Of a stretch of 64,000 nucleotides of DNA, positions 1-12,517 are shown piece after piece (positions within the stretch are counted from its first letter, which is position 1; each line of letters starts with the position of its first letter). Made by a program: the position numbers and the translations under genes. Source of the stretch: Mercurialis annua (Eukaryota > Streptophyta > Magnoliopsida > Malpighiales > Euphorbiaceae); NCBI RefSeq assembly GCF_937616625.2, contig NC_065570.1:19182046-19246045 (forward strand). The letters are read 5' to 3'. The notes under the pieces were generated by a model, which searched no databases, was not told the origin of the DNA, and worked only from the letters and a program-made list of their open reading frames with translations.

Positions 1-3000
1 AACGTTTGGATTTGTTTCGTAACGTTTGTAAACGTTTGGCTTCAATCGCAAAAAAGTGAAACGTTTGGATTTGTTTCGTAACGTTTGTAAATGTTTGGCA
101 TAAATCGCTAAAAGTGTAAAATGTTTGGATTTGTTTGTAACGTTTTAAATGTTTGGCTTATATCGCTAAAATGGGGAAACGTTTGGATTTGTTTCGTAAC
201 GTTTGCAAAAAATTTGGCTTAAATTGCTAAAAAGGTGAAACGTTTGGATTTGTTTCGTAACGTTTGTAAGCGTTTGGCTTAAATCGCTAAAAAGGTGAAA
301 CGCTTGGATTTGTTTCGTAACATTTGTAAATGTTTGGTTTAAATTGCTAAAAAGGTGAAACGTTTGGATTTGTTTCCTAATATTTGTATATGTTTGACTA
401 AAATTGCTAATAAGGCGAAACGCTTGGATCTATTTCGTAACATTTTATCAACGTTTGGCTTAAATCACTAAAAAGGTGAAACGCTTGGATTTGTTTCGTA
501 ATGTTTGTAAATGTTTGGCTTAAAATGCTAAATAGGTGAAACATTTTTATTTATTTCATAACCTTTGTAAACGTTTGGCTTAAATTGCTAAAAAGGTGAA
601 ACGTTTGGATTTATTTCCTAACGTTTGTAGCCGTTTGGCTTAATTTGCTAAAAAGGAGAAACATTTGGATTTGTTTCGTAACGTTATAAACGTTTGGCAT
701 AAATAGCTAACAATGTGAAACGATTGGATTTGTTTCGTAACGTATTAAACGTTTGGCTTAAATTGCTAAAATGGGGGAACGTTTGAATTTGTTTCGTAAC
801 ATTTGTAAACGTTTGGCTTAAATTGCTAATAAGGTGAAATGTTTGGTTTTGTTCGTAACGTTTGTAAACGTTCAGCTTAAATTACTAAAAAGGTGAAACG
901 TTTGGATTTGTTTCGTAACGTTTGTAAATGTTTGACTTAAATTGCTAAAAAGTGAAACGCTTGGATTTGTTTCATAACGTTTGTATACGTTGTTCTTAAA
1001 TTAATAAAAAGGTGAAATGCTTGAATTTGTTTTGGAAAGTTTGTAAACGTTTTGCTTAAAATGCTAAAACGGTGAAACGCTTTGATTTGTTTCATAATGT
1101 TTTTAAACGTTTGGTTTAAATTGCTAAAAGGGTGAAAAGCTTGGTTTTTGTTTCGTAACCTTTGTAAACATTTGGCTTAAATCGCTAAAAAGGTGAAACG
1201 TTTGGATTTGTTTCGTAACGTTTGTAACCGTTTGGCTTAAATTGCTAAAAAGGGGAAACATTTGGATTTGTTTCGTAACGTTTGTAAACATTTGGCATAA
1301 ATCGCAAAAAAGGTGAAACGTTTTGGATTTGATTCGTAACATTTTAAACGTTTGGCTTAAATTTCTAAAATGGGAAAATGTTTCGATTTGTTTCGTAACG
1401 TTTGTAAACGTTTGGCTTAAATTGCTAAAATGGTGAAGCGTTTGTATTCTTTTTGAAATATTTTTAAACGTTTGGCTTAAATCGCTAAAAAGGTGAAACG
1501 TTTGGATTTGTTTCGTAACGTTTGTAAACGTTTGGCTTAAATCGCTAAAAAGGTGAAACGCTAGGATTAGTTTCGTAACGTTTGCGAACGTTTGGCTTAA
1601 ATTACTAAAAAAAGGTGAAACGTTTGGATTTGTTTCGTAACGTTTGTAAACGTTGGCTTTAATTTCTAAAAAGGCGAAACGCTTGGATTTGTTTTGTAAC
1701 ATTTTGTAAACGTTTGGCTTAAATCGCTAAAAAGGTGAAACGGTTCGATTTGTTTCGTAACTTTTGTAAACGTTTGGCTTAAATTGCTAAAAAGGTGAAA
1801 CATTTGGATTTGTTTCATAACCTTTGTAAACGTTTCGCTTAAATCGCTAAAAAGGTGAAACGTTTCGGTTTGTTTCGTAACGTTTGTAATCGTATGGCTT
1901 AAATTGTTAAAAAGGTGAAACGTTTGGATTTGTTTCTTAACGTTTCTAAACGTTTGGCATAAATCGCTAAAAAAGTGAAACGTTTGGATTTGTTTCGTAA
2001 CGTTTTAAACGTTTGGCTTAAATTGCTAAAATGGGGAAACGTTTTGATTTGTGGCTTAAATTGCTAAAAAGGTGAAATGTTTGGTTTTGTTTCGTAATGT
2101 TTGTACACGTTCGGCTTAAATCGCTAAAAATGTGAAACGTTTGGATTTGTTTGGTAACGTTTGTAAACGTTTGGCTTAAATTGCTAAAAAGGTGAAACAG
2201 TTGGATTTGTTACGTAACGTTTGTAAACGTTTGGCTTAAAGTCCTAAAAAGGTGAAACCCTTGAATTTGTTTCAGAAACTTGGTAAACGTTCCGCTTAAA
2301 TTGCTAAAAAGGTGAAACTCTTGGTTTTGTTTCGTAACATTTGTAAACGTTTGGCTTAAATTGCTAAAAAGGTGAAACGCTTGGTTTTGTTTCGTAACGT
2401 TTGTAAGGGTTTGGCTTAAATCGCTAAAAATGTGAAACGTTTGGATTCGTTTCGTAACGTTTTAAACGTTTGGTTTTGTTTCGTAATGTTTGTAAACATT
2501 TGGCTTAAATCGCTAAAAAGGCGAAACGTTTGGATTTGTTTTGTAATGTTTGTAAACATTTGGCTTAAATTGCTAAAAAGGTGAAACGTTTCAATTTGTT
2601 TCGTAACGTTTGCAAATGTTTGACTTAAATCTCTAAAAAGTTGAAACGTTTGGATTTGTTTCGAAACTATTGTAAACGTTTTGCTGAAATCGCTAGAAAG
2701 GTGAAACGTTTGAAATTTTGTAACGTTTGTAAACGTTTGACTTAAATTGCTAAAAAGGTGAAACGCTTGGATTTGTTTCGTATCGTTTGTAAACTTTTGG
2801 CTTAAATTGCTAAAAAGGTTAAAAGTTTGGATTTGTTTCGTAACGTTTTAAAAGTTTTCTTTTGTTGCATAACGTTTGAAAACGTTCGGCTTAAATTGCT
2901 AAAAATGTGAAACATTTGTATTTTTTTCGTAACGTTTGTAAATGTTTGGCTTATATCGCTAAAAAGGTGAAACCTTTGGATTTGTTCATAACGTTTGTAA

Positions 3001-5340
3001 ACGTTTGGATTAAATTGCTAAAAAGGTGACACTTTCGGATTTGTTTCGTAACCATTATAAACGTTTGGCTTCAATCGCTAAAAAGGTGAAACGTTTGGTT
3101 TTGTTTCATAACCTTTGTAAACGTTTTGCTTAAATTGCTAAAAAGGTGAAACATTTGGATTTGTTTTGTAACGTTTATAAACGTTTTGCTTACATTGCTA
3201 AAAAGGTGACACGTTTGGATTTGCTTCGTAACCTTTGTAAACATTTGGCTTAAATCGCTAAAAAGGTGAAACGTTTGGATTTGTTTCGTAACGTTTGTAA
3301 ACTTTGGCTTAATCGCTAAAAAGGTGAAACGTTTTGATTTGTTTCATAACGTTTGTAAACGATTGTCTTAAATCGCTAAAAAGTTGAAACGTTTGGATTT
3401 GTTTCGTAACGTTTGAAAACGTTTGGCTTAAATCACAAAAAAGGAGAAACGTTTCGTATTGTTTCGTAAAGTTTGTAAGAGTTCCGCTTAAATTGCTAAA
3501 AAGGTGCAACGTTTGGATTTGTTTTGTAACGTTTGTAAACGTTTGGCTTAAATTGCAAAAAAGGTGAAACATTTAGATTTGTTTACTAACGTTTTTAAAC
3601 ATTTGGCTTAAATTACTAAAAATGTGAAACGTTTCGATTTGTTTCGTAAAGTTTTAAACGTTTGGCTTAAATTGCTAAAAATGTGAAACATTCTGATTTG
3701 TTTCGTAACGTTTGTAAGCGTTTGGCTTATATCGCTAAAAAGGTGAAATGTTTGGATTTGTTTCGTAACGTTTGTAAACGTATGGCTTAAATCGCTAAAA
3801 AGTTGAAACAGTTTGGTTTTGTTTCGTAATGTTTGTAAACGTTTGTATTTGTTTCATAACGTTTCTTTTGTAACGTTTTAAACGTTTGGTTTTGTTTCGT
3901 AATGTTTGTAAACATTTGGCTTAAATCGCTAAAAAAGTGAAACATTTGGTTTTGTTTCATAATGTTTGTAACCTTTGGCTTAAATCACTAAAAAGGTGAA
4001 ATATTTGGTTTTGTTTCGTAACGTTTGTAAACGTAACTTTTGTTTCGTAAAGTTTTAAACACTTAGTTTTGTTTCGTAACGTTTGTAAACGTTTGGCTTA
4101 AATTGCAAAAAAGGTGAAACGATTTGTTTTGTTTCATAATGTTTGTAAACGTTTGGCTTTTTCGCTAAAAAGGGGAAATGTTTTGATTTGTTTCTTAACG
4201 TTTGTAAACGTTTGGGTTCAATCCCTAAAAGGTGAAACTATTGGATTTGTTTCGTAGCGTTTCTAAACGTTTGGCTTAAATCGCTAAAAATAAGAAACGT
4301 TTGGTTTTATTTCGTAACGTTAGTTAGCGTTTGACTTAAATTGCTAAAAAAGTGAAACGCTTGGATTTGTTTTGTAACGTTTGTAAACGTTTGGCTTAAA
4401 TCACTAAAAAGGTGAACTGTTTGGTTTTGTTTCGTAATGTTTATAAACGTTTGGCTTAAATTGCTAAAAAGGTGAAACGCTTGGATTTTTTTCGTAATGT
4501 TTGTAAACGTTTGGCTTATATTGCTAAAAAGGTGAAACATTTGGATCTGTTTCCTAACTTTTGTAAACGTTTGGATTAAATCGCTAAAAAGGTGAAACAT
4601 TTGGATTTTTTTCGTAACATTTGTAATTATTTTGCTTAAATAGCTAAAATGGTGAAACGTTTGGATTTGTTTCGTAATGTTTGTAAACGTTTGGGTTATT
4701 TTTCTAAAAAGGTGAAACGCTTGGATTTGTTTCGTAACGTTTCTAAATGTTTGGTTTAAATTGCTAAAAAGGTGAAACACTTGGATTTGTTTCGAAACGT
4801 TTGTAAACGTTTGGCTTAAATTTCTAAAAAGGTGAAGCGCTTGGTTTTGTTTCGTATCTTTTGTAAGCGTTTGGCTTAAATCGCTAAAAATGAGAAACGT
4901 TTGAATTTGTTTCGCAACGTTTTAAACGTTTGGTTTTGTTTCGTAACGTTTGTAAACGTTTGGCTTATATCGCTAAAAAGGTGAAACGTTTGGATTTGTT
5001 TCGTAACGTTTGTAAACGTTTGTCTTAAATCGCTAAATAGGTGAAACGTTTGTATTTGTTTTGTAACGTTTGTAAACGTTTGGCTTAAATTGCTAAAAAG
5101 GCAAAACGTTTGGATTTGTTTCGTAAGATTTTGTAAATGTTTGGCTTAAATCACTAAAAAGGTGAAACGTTTGGATTTGTTTCGTAATGTTTGTAAATGT
5201 TTGGCTTAAATCGCTAAAAAGGTGAAACGTTTGGATTTGTTCCATAACGTTTGTAAACGTTTGTATTAAATCGCTAAAAAGGTGAAACGTTTGGATTTGT
5301 TCCGTAACGTTTGAAAACGTTTGGCTTATATCGCAAAAAA

Positions 5341-7725
5341 GGAGAAACAATTGGTTTTGTTTCGTAATGTTTGTACACGTTCGGCTTAAATTGCTATAAA
5401 GGTGAAACGTTTGGATTTGTTTTGTAACTTTGTAAACGTTTGGCTTAAATTGCTAAAAAGGTGAAACATTTAGATTTGTTTACTAACGTTTGTAAACGTT
5501 TGGATTAAATTACTAAAAAGGTGAAACCCTTGAATTTGTTTTAGAAACTTTGTCTTTAATCGCTAAAAAGGTTAAACGTTTGGATTTGATTCGTAACGTT
5601 TGGAAACGTTTGGCTTTAATCGCTAAAAAGGTGAAACGTTTGGATTTGTTTCGTAACGTTTGTAAACGTTTGGATTTGTTTCGTAACGTTTGTAAACGTT
5701 TGGCTTAAATCGCTAAAAAGTTGAAATGCTTGAATTTGTTTCATAACGTTTGTAAACGTTTGGCTTAAATTGCTTAAAAGGGGAAACGCTTGGAATTGTT
5801 TCGTAACGTTTATAAACATTAATCTTAAATTGCTAAAAAAGTGAAACGCTTGGATTTGTTTCGTAACGTTTGTAAACGTTTGGCTTAAATTGCTAAAAAG
5901 GTGAAACGCTTGGTTTTGTTTCGTAAGGTTTATAAACGTTTGGCTTAAATTGCTAAAAATGTGAAACGTTTGGATTTGTTTCGTAACGTTTTAAACGTTT
6001 GGTTTTGTTTCGTAATGTTTGTAAATTGTTGGCTTAAATCGCTAAAAAGGTGAAACATTTAAATTTGTTCCATAACGTTTGTTATTTGTATTAAATTGCT
6101 AAAAAGGTGAAACGTTTGGATTTGTTCCGTAACGTTTGAAAAAGTTTGGCTTAAATCGCAAAAAAGAAGAAACGTTTGGTTTTGTTTCGTAATGTTTGTA
6201 CACGTTCGGCTTAAATTGCTAAAACGGTGAAACGTTTGGATTTGTTTTGTAACTTTGTAAATGTTTGGCTTAAATTGCTAAAAAGGTGAAACATTTAGAT
6301 TTGTTTACTAACGTTTGTAAACGTTTGGATTAAATTACTAAAAAGGTGAAACCCTTGAATTTGTTTCAGAAACTTTGTAAACTTTGTCTTTAATTCTAAA
6401 AAGGTTAAACGTTTGGATTTGATTCGTAACGTTTGGAAACGTTTGGCTTTAATCGCTAAAAAGGTGAAACGTTTGGATTTGTTTCGTAACGTTTGTAAAC
6501 GTTTGGATTTGTTTCGTAACGTTTGTAAACGTTTGGCTTAAATCGCTAAAAAGGTGAAATGCTTGAATTTGTTTCATAACGTTTGTAAACGTTTGGCTTA
6601 AATTGCTAAAAAGGGGAAACGCTTGGAATTGTTTCGTAACGTTTATAAACATTAATCTTAAATTGCTAAAAAAGTGAAACGCTTGGATTTGTTTCGTAAC
6701 GTTTGTAAACGTTTGGCTTAAATTGTTAAAAAGGTGAAACGCTTGGTTTTGTTTCGTAAGGTTTATAAACGTTTGGCTTAAATTGCTAAAAATGTGAAAC
6801 GTTTGGATTTGTTTCGTAACGTTTTAAACGTTTGGTTTTGTTTCGTAATGTTTGTAAATTGTTGGCTTAAATCGCTAAAAAGGTGAAACATTTAAATTTG
6901 TTCCATAACGTTTGTAATTTGTATTAAATTGCTAAAAAGGTGAAACGTTTGGATTTGTTCCGTAACGTTTGAAAACGTTTGGCTTAAATCGCAAAAAAGG
7001 AGAAACGTTTGGTTTTGTTTCGTAATGTTTGTACACGTTCGGCTTAAATTGCTAAAACGGTGAAATGTTTGGATTTGTTTTGTAACTTTGTAAATGTTTG
7101 GCTTAAATTGCTAAAAAGGTGAAACATTTAGATTTGTTTACTAACGTTTGTAAACGTTTGGATTAAATTACTAAAAAGATGAAACCCTTGAATTTGTTTC
7201 AGAAACTTTGTAAACTTTGTCTTTAATTCTAAAAAGGTTAAACGTTTGGATTTGATTCGTAACGTTTGGAAACGTTTGGCTTTAATCGCTAAAAAGGTGA
7301 AACGTTTGGATTTTTTTCGTAACGTTTGTAAACGTTTGGATTTGTTTCGTAACGTTTGTAAACGTTTGGCTTAAATCGCTAAAAAGGTGAAATGCTTGAA
7401 TTTGTTTCATAACGTTTGTAAACGTTTGGCTTAAATTGCTAAAAAGGGGAAACGCTTGGAATTATTTCTTAACGTTTATAAACATTAATCTTAAATTGCT
7501 AAAAAAAGTGAAACGCTTGGATTTGTTTCGTAATGTTTGTAAACGTTTGGCTTAAATTGTTAAAAAGGTGAAACGCTTGGTTTTGTTTCGTAAGGTTTAT
7601 AAACGTTTGGCTTAAATTGCTAAAAATGTGAAACGTTCGGATTTGTTTCGTAACGTTTTAAACGTTTGGTTTTGTTTCGTAATGTTTGTAAATTGTTGGC
7701 TTAAATCGCTAAAAAGGTGAAACGT
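5341..7725. repeat. Higher-order repeat in satellite, three copies of about 830 bp
   Basis: Inside the left satellite block a multi-monomer unit recurs three times. The marker TGTACACGTTCGGC occurs at about 5372, 6197 and 7030 (spacing about 825 and 833 bp). The shortened monomer with AAATTGTTGGCTTAAATC follows in all three, while TTTGTTCCATAACG is seen at about 6065 and 6898. The third copy diverges after about 7725. The copies share private indels, so this is recent local amplification of a block of roughly 14 monomers. Confidence 0.85.
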
Positions 7726-8420
7726 TCGGATTTGTTTCGTAACGTTTGTAAACGTTTGGCTTAAATAGCTAAAAAAGTGAAACGTTTGGATTTGTTTTGT
7801 AACATTTCTAAACTAAAAAGGTGAAATGTTTGGATTTGTTTTGTATCATTTGTTAATATTTGGCTGAAATCGCTAAAAAGGTGAAACATTTGGATTTGTT
7901 TCTTAATTTTGTAAACGTTTGGCTTAAATTGCTAAAAAGGTGAAACGCTTTGATTTGTTTCGTAACGTTTGTATACATTTGGCTTAAATTGCTAAAAAAG
8001 AAAAACGCTTGGATTTGTTTCGTAACGTTTGGCTTAAATCGCTAAAAAGGTGAAACGTGTGAATTTGCTACGTAGCGTTTTAAACGTTTGGATTTGCTTC
8101 AAAACGTTTGGATTTGTTTCGTAACATTAAACGTTTGACGTCAATCACTAAAAAGGTGAAACGTTTGGATTTGTTTCGTAACGTTTGTAAATGTTTGGCT
8201 TAAATTGCTAAAAAGGTGAAACGCTTGGATTTTTTTTGTAACGTTTGTAAACGTTTGGCTTAAATTGCTAAAAAGGTGAAACATTTAGATTTGTTTCTAA
8301 CTTTTGTAAACGTTTGGCTTAAATCGCTAAAAAGGTGAAACATTTGGATTTTTTTCGTAACATTTGTAAACCATTGGCTTGAATAGCTAAAATGGTGAAA
8401 CGTTTGGATTTGTTTCATAA

Positions 8421-8425
8421 CGTTT
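8421..8425. other. Target-site duplication, left, element C (CGTTT)
   Basis: CGTTT directly precedes the TGTAATACCCC start of the C 5' LTR and is repeated after the C 3' LTR at 51325-51329. Removing C and one copy restores an in-phase satellite monomer. Confidence 0.9.
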
Positions 8426-8963
8426 TGTAATACCCCAAATATTTTAGAATAATTAAGTCGTGCCGCGTGTCGTGAATTCCGATAAATTAAATTAAGAAGG
8501 AATTAATTTAATTATATGGGGAATAAATAATAATAATTATTGAGCGGATTAGCGGGAATTAAGGAAATAACTTCGGAAATTTATAAAATAAATTACATAC
8601 CCCAAGATAATAATTATTTCGCCAAGGTCCGCAAAATATTTTATAGAATTTATGGAAAAAGGTCGCGAGTCGATTGGAGACCTTTTAAAATTTGGACGCG
8701 GATGCGTTTAGGACTAAATTGTAATTTTGGAAAAGTTTGAGGGCTAAAATGTAAATTAGCCAGTTGAGCCTCGAAAATAGAAATTAAAGGATTATTGACA
8801 GAAAATACTAATTTTAGAATTCATATTATTTATTTGGATATAAATAATACGTATGTAATTGAGTTAAAGGAAATAATTAATCGTTAAGTTAAAATAGAAA
8901 GTTTAATAGAGAATTGGTTTAAGTTAAAGAAATGAAGGATTAAAAAGGTATATTAGCCAAATG

Positions 8964-8970
8964 TATATAA
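8964..8970 (+). promoter_or_regulatory. TATA box, C 5' LTR
   Basis: TATATAA lies about 540 bp into the LTR. It is conserved in the C 3' LTR at 49361-49367, in the same context, and marks the likely U3/R boundary about 30 bp downstream. Confidence 0.65.
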
Positions 8971-9330
8971 GAAATGAAAGAGGAAGGAATGATCCAGAAG
9001 CCTTAACATCCATCAGATTTCACTTTCATTTCATCGTCCAAAAATCACCGTTCCGTCGCTCGATCTCCGTTTCTCGTCCGTTTCCGACGTTCTATAGCTC
9101 GAATTGATCGGATTTCAACGGGTAATCACGGTAAGCTTGACGTTTTTCCATTTGAATGGATATTTTTGGAGTTATATCGAGTTAAAGTTTTATACCACGA
9201 AACGATTATATCGTTTTAAACGATATTAGAATTGAATTATAGCGTTTTGAATATAGAATAAGCGTTTTGGATGAGTTTGAAGTGTTTTTACGCTAATAGC
9301 ACGTCGGAACGCCCCGGAAAACGATTCCGG

Positions 9331-9374
9331 AGATCGTGCACGAAAGTCCACGATCGTGCACACGAGGTGCACGA
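9331..9374. repeat. GTGCAC hairpin block in C 5' LTR
   Basis: A short cluster of self-complementary GTGCAC words (for example CGATCGTGCACACGAGGTGC). It corresponds to the longer cluster in the 3' LTR at 49729-49830 and has been shortened by a deletion that also removed neighbouring sequence. Confidence 0.75.
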
Positions 9375-9661
9375 CCGTTTAGCGGAATACACGTGAGAAG
9401 CACGATGATCGATAAGAGTAATGCGTCATGTCTCGAGTCTAGAATCAATCTTAGAATAGGATTCTGACGTAAGTCAATTATTTTAAAATAGTTTTAGATC
9501 CGGCGAGGCAAGGAGCCGCTGGATCAGGAGCTCGGGAAGCTAGACGTTTCTAAGCACCAGAGTATTTTTGGAATAAGCGGTCACTGTGAGTTTATACAAG
9601 TTTACTTTTAAAGTATTTACTCAAGCAATTATTTTATATTGCTTTATATTATATTTGCATG

Positions 9662-9666
9662 TTTAT
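9662..9666. other. Target-site duplication, left, element B (TTTAT)
   Basis: TTTAT precedes the TGTCACGACCC end of element B and recurs at 43314-43318 after its TATTACA end. The intact site is visible in the C 3' LTR at 50281-50285. Confidence 0.92.
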
Positions 9667-10258
9667 TGTCACGACCCATTTTCATGAATCGCGACCGGTG
9701 TTAGGGTATGAGTATGGTTGTACCAAAACCCGTCGCTAGCCTTGCGGATAACCAACAAATACATAAGCCTGCAAGAAAACCAATGCTCGGGGCAACCGAG
9801 ACTTCAGCCTAGTTCTAGCAGTTCATAATATACAACATTTATTATAAAGTGCTCAGCTAACTCTGAGTCTTGAACATGGCAGAAGTATATTTTAACCCAA
9901 GTTAATAAAAGAATGCCAAAATAGCAATAATTCATTGAATAAATTTATAACAAGTATTCGACATAAGACTTCTATTTACTACTGCGGTCTAAGAATAAAA
10001 TCAGTTTAATAAACTTTATAAAATAAAGTAAAACCTCCGAGGAAATAAAGAATCGGTGAGCAGTTGACTCGCTCATATCATAACCCTGGAAAAATTGGGA
10101 AAACAACAGGGTCAGATATACTGAGATGAGTTCATACCACTATTTACATTTATCAAGTGGAAAACCTTTAAAACCGTTTAAAACATTTAATAACAACATT
10201 ACGTTTAATAGTTGAAACCCTAATCCACAATACTAAATTTAACCATGATCCAATAGGC

Positions 10259-10382
10259 TTGGTCCCGAGAGCTGAGCTACACCGAGTTACCACCGACCAC
10301 TCTTTATCAATAACCAGAGTCCCGAGAGCTGAGCTACACCGAGTTACTCTACTGGTCCCGAGAGCTATGCTCACACGGAGTT
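10259..10382. repeat. Small tandem repeat in B 3' LTR, three units
   Basis: GTCCCGAGAGCTGAGCTACA and relatives recur three times (near 10260, 10319 and 10355). The B 5' LTR has only two units (40942-41010), so the two LTRs of one element differ by a unit gain or loss. Confidence 0.75.
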
Positions 10383-10695
10383 ACCAACACATATCACATA
10401 CCTTGTCTAGATCAATACCGGTGCGCACGCAGTCCTAATGATGCCCATTAGATAGCATGTTCCAACTAAAAGTCATAATGGAAAAACAGTTCGAAATATA
10501 CATACAGTATATATTTATATATTAAAATAACAGTTTACTTAATAAAGCGGTAAATAGTAAGTACAAACTCACTGGTTGCTAATCCACGTGATAACCAGCA
10601 AGCAACTAATCCTGGTTCGCCTCTGAAGCATGAACAGTAGACGGGTCTAGACAATATAAAATAATTATTAAAAACAGACCCTAACTCTAGAGAGT

Positions 10696-10700
10696 ACTAG
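10696..10700. other. Target-site duplication, left, element A array (ACTAG)
   Basis: ACTAG borders the A array here and at 34570-34574. The B 5' LTR shows the uninterrupted site GAGAGTACTAAACACCACAT at about 41325-41344, with one A/G difference. Confidence 0.93.
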
Positions 10701-11085
10701 TGTCACGACCCAATCTCAGAGCCGAGACCGGCGCTAGGGAATGGGAGTGGTTGCTCCGAAACCCGTAGCAAGCCTAAAAACCGTAAAATAATTTTTCGCG
10801 AAATATAAACGTCATGCATGACATAAATAAACACGTGTCATGCAGAAACACACATGCCAGGCACACATATCCTCTGGCAGTCACAATATAGATAACGCAG
10901 CAAGCGTAAAACGTTTAAAACTTCAAAACGTTAAAGTTATATTTACAGAAAACTACACATACAAGCTGACTTACAAAACACTTATCTACTGCAGCTCTAA
11001 GAGTAAAGTACTATTTCTTTACATACTCAAAAATACAGACTTCTGGAAGTAGGATAGAAGTCTGTTGCTTCAAAGCGTCTTTATC

Positions 11086-12356
11086 CTGAAAGGAAATCTG
11101 TGAGGGGTCAGTATATTGGGATATACTGAGTGAGTTCATACATTTACTAATAAGTATTCAAATAAAACATAAAATCGTAATCAATCATATGCAGCCAAGT
11201 ACAGGATCCGATTGAAACCTTAATCCTCAAACATACTAATAATCAATCGATCAACCCAATCATAAATATCAATTGCGAGTCCAACTCGCTGGTGGCCCAG
11301 CCACTAGATACGGGGACTTCCAGGCTACACCGTAGCCGAGTTCACTCTCGTATCAAAATCATAACCCAATCGTAAATTTCATATTCATCATCAGCTCCCA
11401 GCTGAGTCATATCAAAACTGGTGATCACACAGTCCTATTGTCGCCCAATAGGTAGCACGTTCCATCGGATCAATACCGGTTTCAAATCAAACATATGCAA
11501 TTCATAAAAAGAATTCGCATACCAAACATGCAATTCAAATACAAAGCAATATAAAATAATTGCTTAAATACTTTAAAAGCAAATCGTATAAACTCACAGA
11601 AAACGCTTATCCAAAAATACGTCGGGGCTTTAGAACGTCAAGCTTCCCGAACTCCTGGTCCAGCTCCTTCTTGCCTCGCTGGATCTAAAACAATTTCAAA
11701 ACATTTGACTCACATCAGAATCCTATTCTAAGATTGACTCTAGACTCGAGACTCGACACGTTTTACTTTCATTAATCGTCGTGCTTCTCACGTATACTCC
11801 GATAAACGGTATCAAACTCGTTTATGGATAAAATATCACTTTAACTCAATTCTCTTTTAACTTCATTAGGTTAATGTCTCACATTAATCAATTACTAACC
11901 CATTTCAAATCTCGATATACGCGTATAAAATTTCTCGAAGAACTAGGTCGATTGGCGAAAACACTGTGCGTACGCACGTCTGCCTGTGCGATTGCACAGG
12001 GGACTGTGCGTCTGCACGGTGTGACTGTGCGTTCGCACAGTCCTAGCAGACTGTGCGTTCGCACAGTTGACTGTGCGTTCACACAGTCCATTGACTGTGC
12101 GTTCGCACAGTCTTGCTGTGCGTTCGCACAGTTCGGCTGTGTGACGCACAGCCACGGGCTTTTGCCCGGAAATCATTTTCTGACGTGCTCCATCGTGCCA
12201 AAACGCTCAAAACGTAACTAAAACGCTATTTCTAACTTCAAAACACCCAAATACGATCCTATAATCGAATAAACGATAAAATCGTTTCGTGGCCTAAAAC
12301 TTTGAATTGATATAACTCAAAATATAATCAACGAAACGGTAAAACGTCAAGCTTAC
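11086..12356 (-). other. Putative leader intron, A LTR 1
   Basis: On the minus strand the donor is CACG|GTAAGC (GT at 12356-12355) and the acceptor is ATTTCCTTTCAG|GATA (AG at 11087-11086). The branch-like CTGAC has its A at 11108, 22 nt from the AG. Length 1271 nt. It follows the TATA box by about 150 nt. Confidence 0.45.
11970..12161. repeat. Hairpin minisatellite in A LTR 1
   Basis: About nine units of CTGTGCGTTCGCACAG or close variants, each a near-perfect 7-bp inverted repeat with a TT loop, separated by 4-9 bp spacers such as TCCTAGCAGA. It lies inside the predicted leader intron. Confidence 0.92.
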
Positions 12357-12501
12357 CGTGATTCGCCTCGTGAATACGATCAATTCGAGCTATTAAACGT
12401 CGAAAATGGACGAGAAACGGAATCGAGCGACGGAAACGGCGATGAACGAAACGAGAGAAATGAAAGATGAAGATGAAGGTCTGGATCCTTCATCTGAAGG
12501 G

Positions 12502-12517
12502 TTTTATATATATATCT
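12502..12517 (-). promoter_or_regulatory. TATA box, A LTR 1
   Basis: Minus-strand ATATATATATAAAAC lies about 315 bp from the U3 start. It is followed downstream by the pyrimidine-rich leader. In the outer 3' LTR it would fire outward into B sequence. Confidence 0.6.

Larger units (their letters stand above)
1..8425. repeat. 60-bp satellite array, left block
   Basis: This is a head-to-tail tandem array of a monomer whose modal length is exactly 60 bp; many 60-base stretches stay in register for hundreds of bases. Each monomer contains GAAACGTTTGGATTTGTTTC, then GTAACGTTTGTAAACG, then TTTGGCTTAAATCGCTAAAA and an AGGTG spacer. ACGTTT occurs three times per unit at 20, 10 and 30 bp spacing, which suggests the unit grew from a shorter repeat. 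Monomers differ mostly at CG positions (CG to TG or CA), with some truncated units such as near 2040-2055. Because 60 is a multiple of three and the consensus minus strand lacks a stop, repetitive open frames appear; I do not regard them as genes. The array runs off the left edge and is cut at 8425 by element C. Confidence 0.97.
8426..9666 (+). repeat. Element C 5' LTR, first part
   Basis: The LTR begins TGTAATACCCC and matches the C 3' LTR from 48823 onward. It holds a U3 with a palindromic AT-rich segment near 8478-8518, a TATA box at 8964-8970, a pyrimidine-rich leader, a splice-donor-like CACG|GTAAGC at 9127-9136 and a short GTGCAC hairpin block. Compared with the 3' LTR it lacks roughly 200 bp around the hairpin block. 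Element B interrupts it after 9666. Confidence 0.93.
9667..10700 (-). repeat. Element B 3' LTR, distal (U5-side) part
   Basis: It starts TGTCACGACCC on the plus strand and matches the B 5' LTR from 40350 onward, including GCTCGGGG, the ACTCATATC and CCTGG region and the TATATATTTATATATT segment. It stops at the ACTAG duplication, where element A is inserted, and continues at 34575. Confidence 0.93.

Noticed and set aside
1124..1702. Long minus-strand open frames in the satellite (20-residue repeat with FSDLSQTFTNV) as a repetitive protein gene
   Set aside because: The 60-bp period is divisible by three and the consensus minus frame has no stop, so open runs are expected. They begin and end at random indels, and no start or promoter signal recurs with them.
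8540..8740. 66-codon frame shared by both C LTRs (8540 and 48937)
   Set aside because: It lies in U3 upstream of the TATA box. Similarity simply reflects the two LTRs being copies; no recognisable domain.
11874..12221. Cys/Arg-rich frames over the A LTR hairpin minisatellite, on both strands
   Set aside because: They are produced by translating the CTGTGCG..CGCACAG repeat. Their lengths change with unit number and frames differ among the four LTRs.
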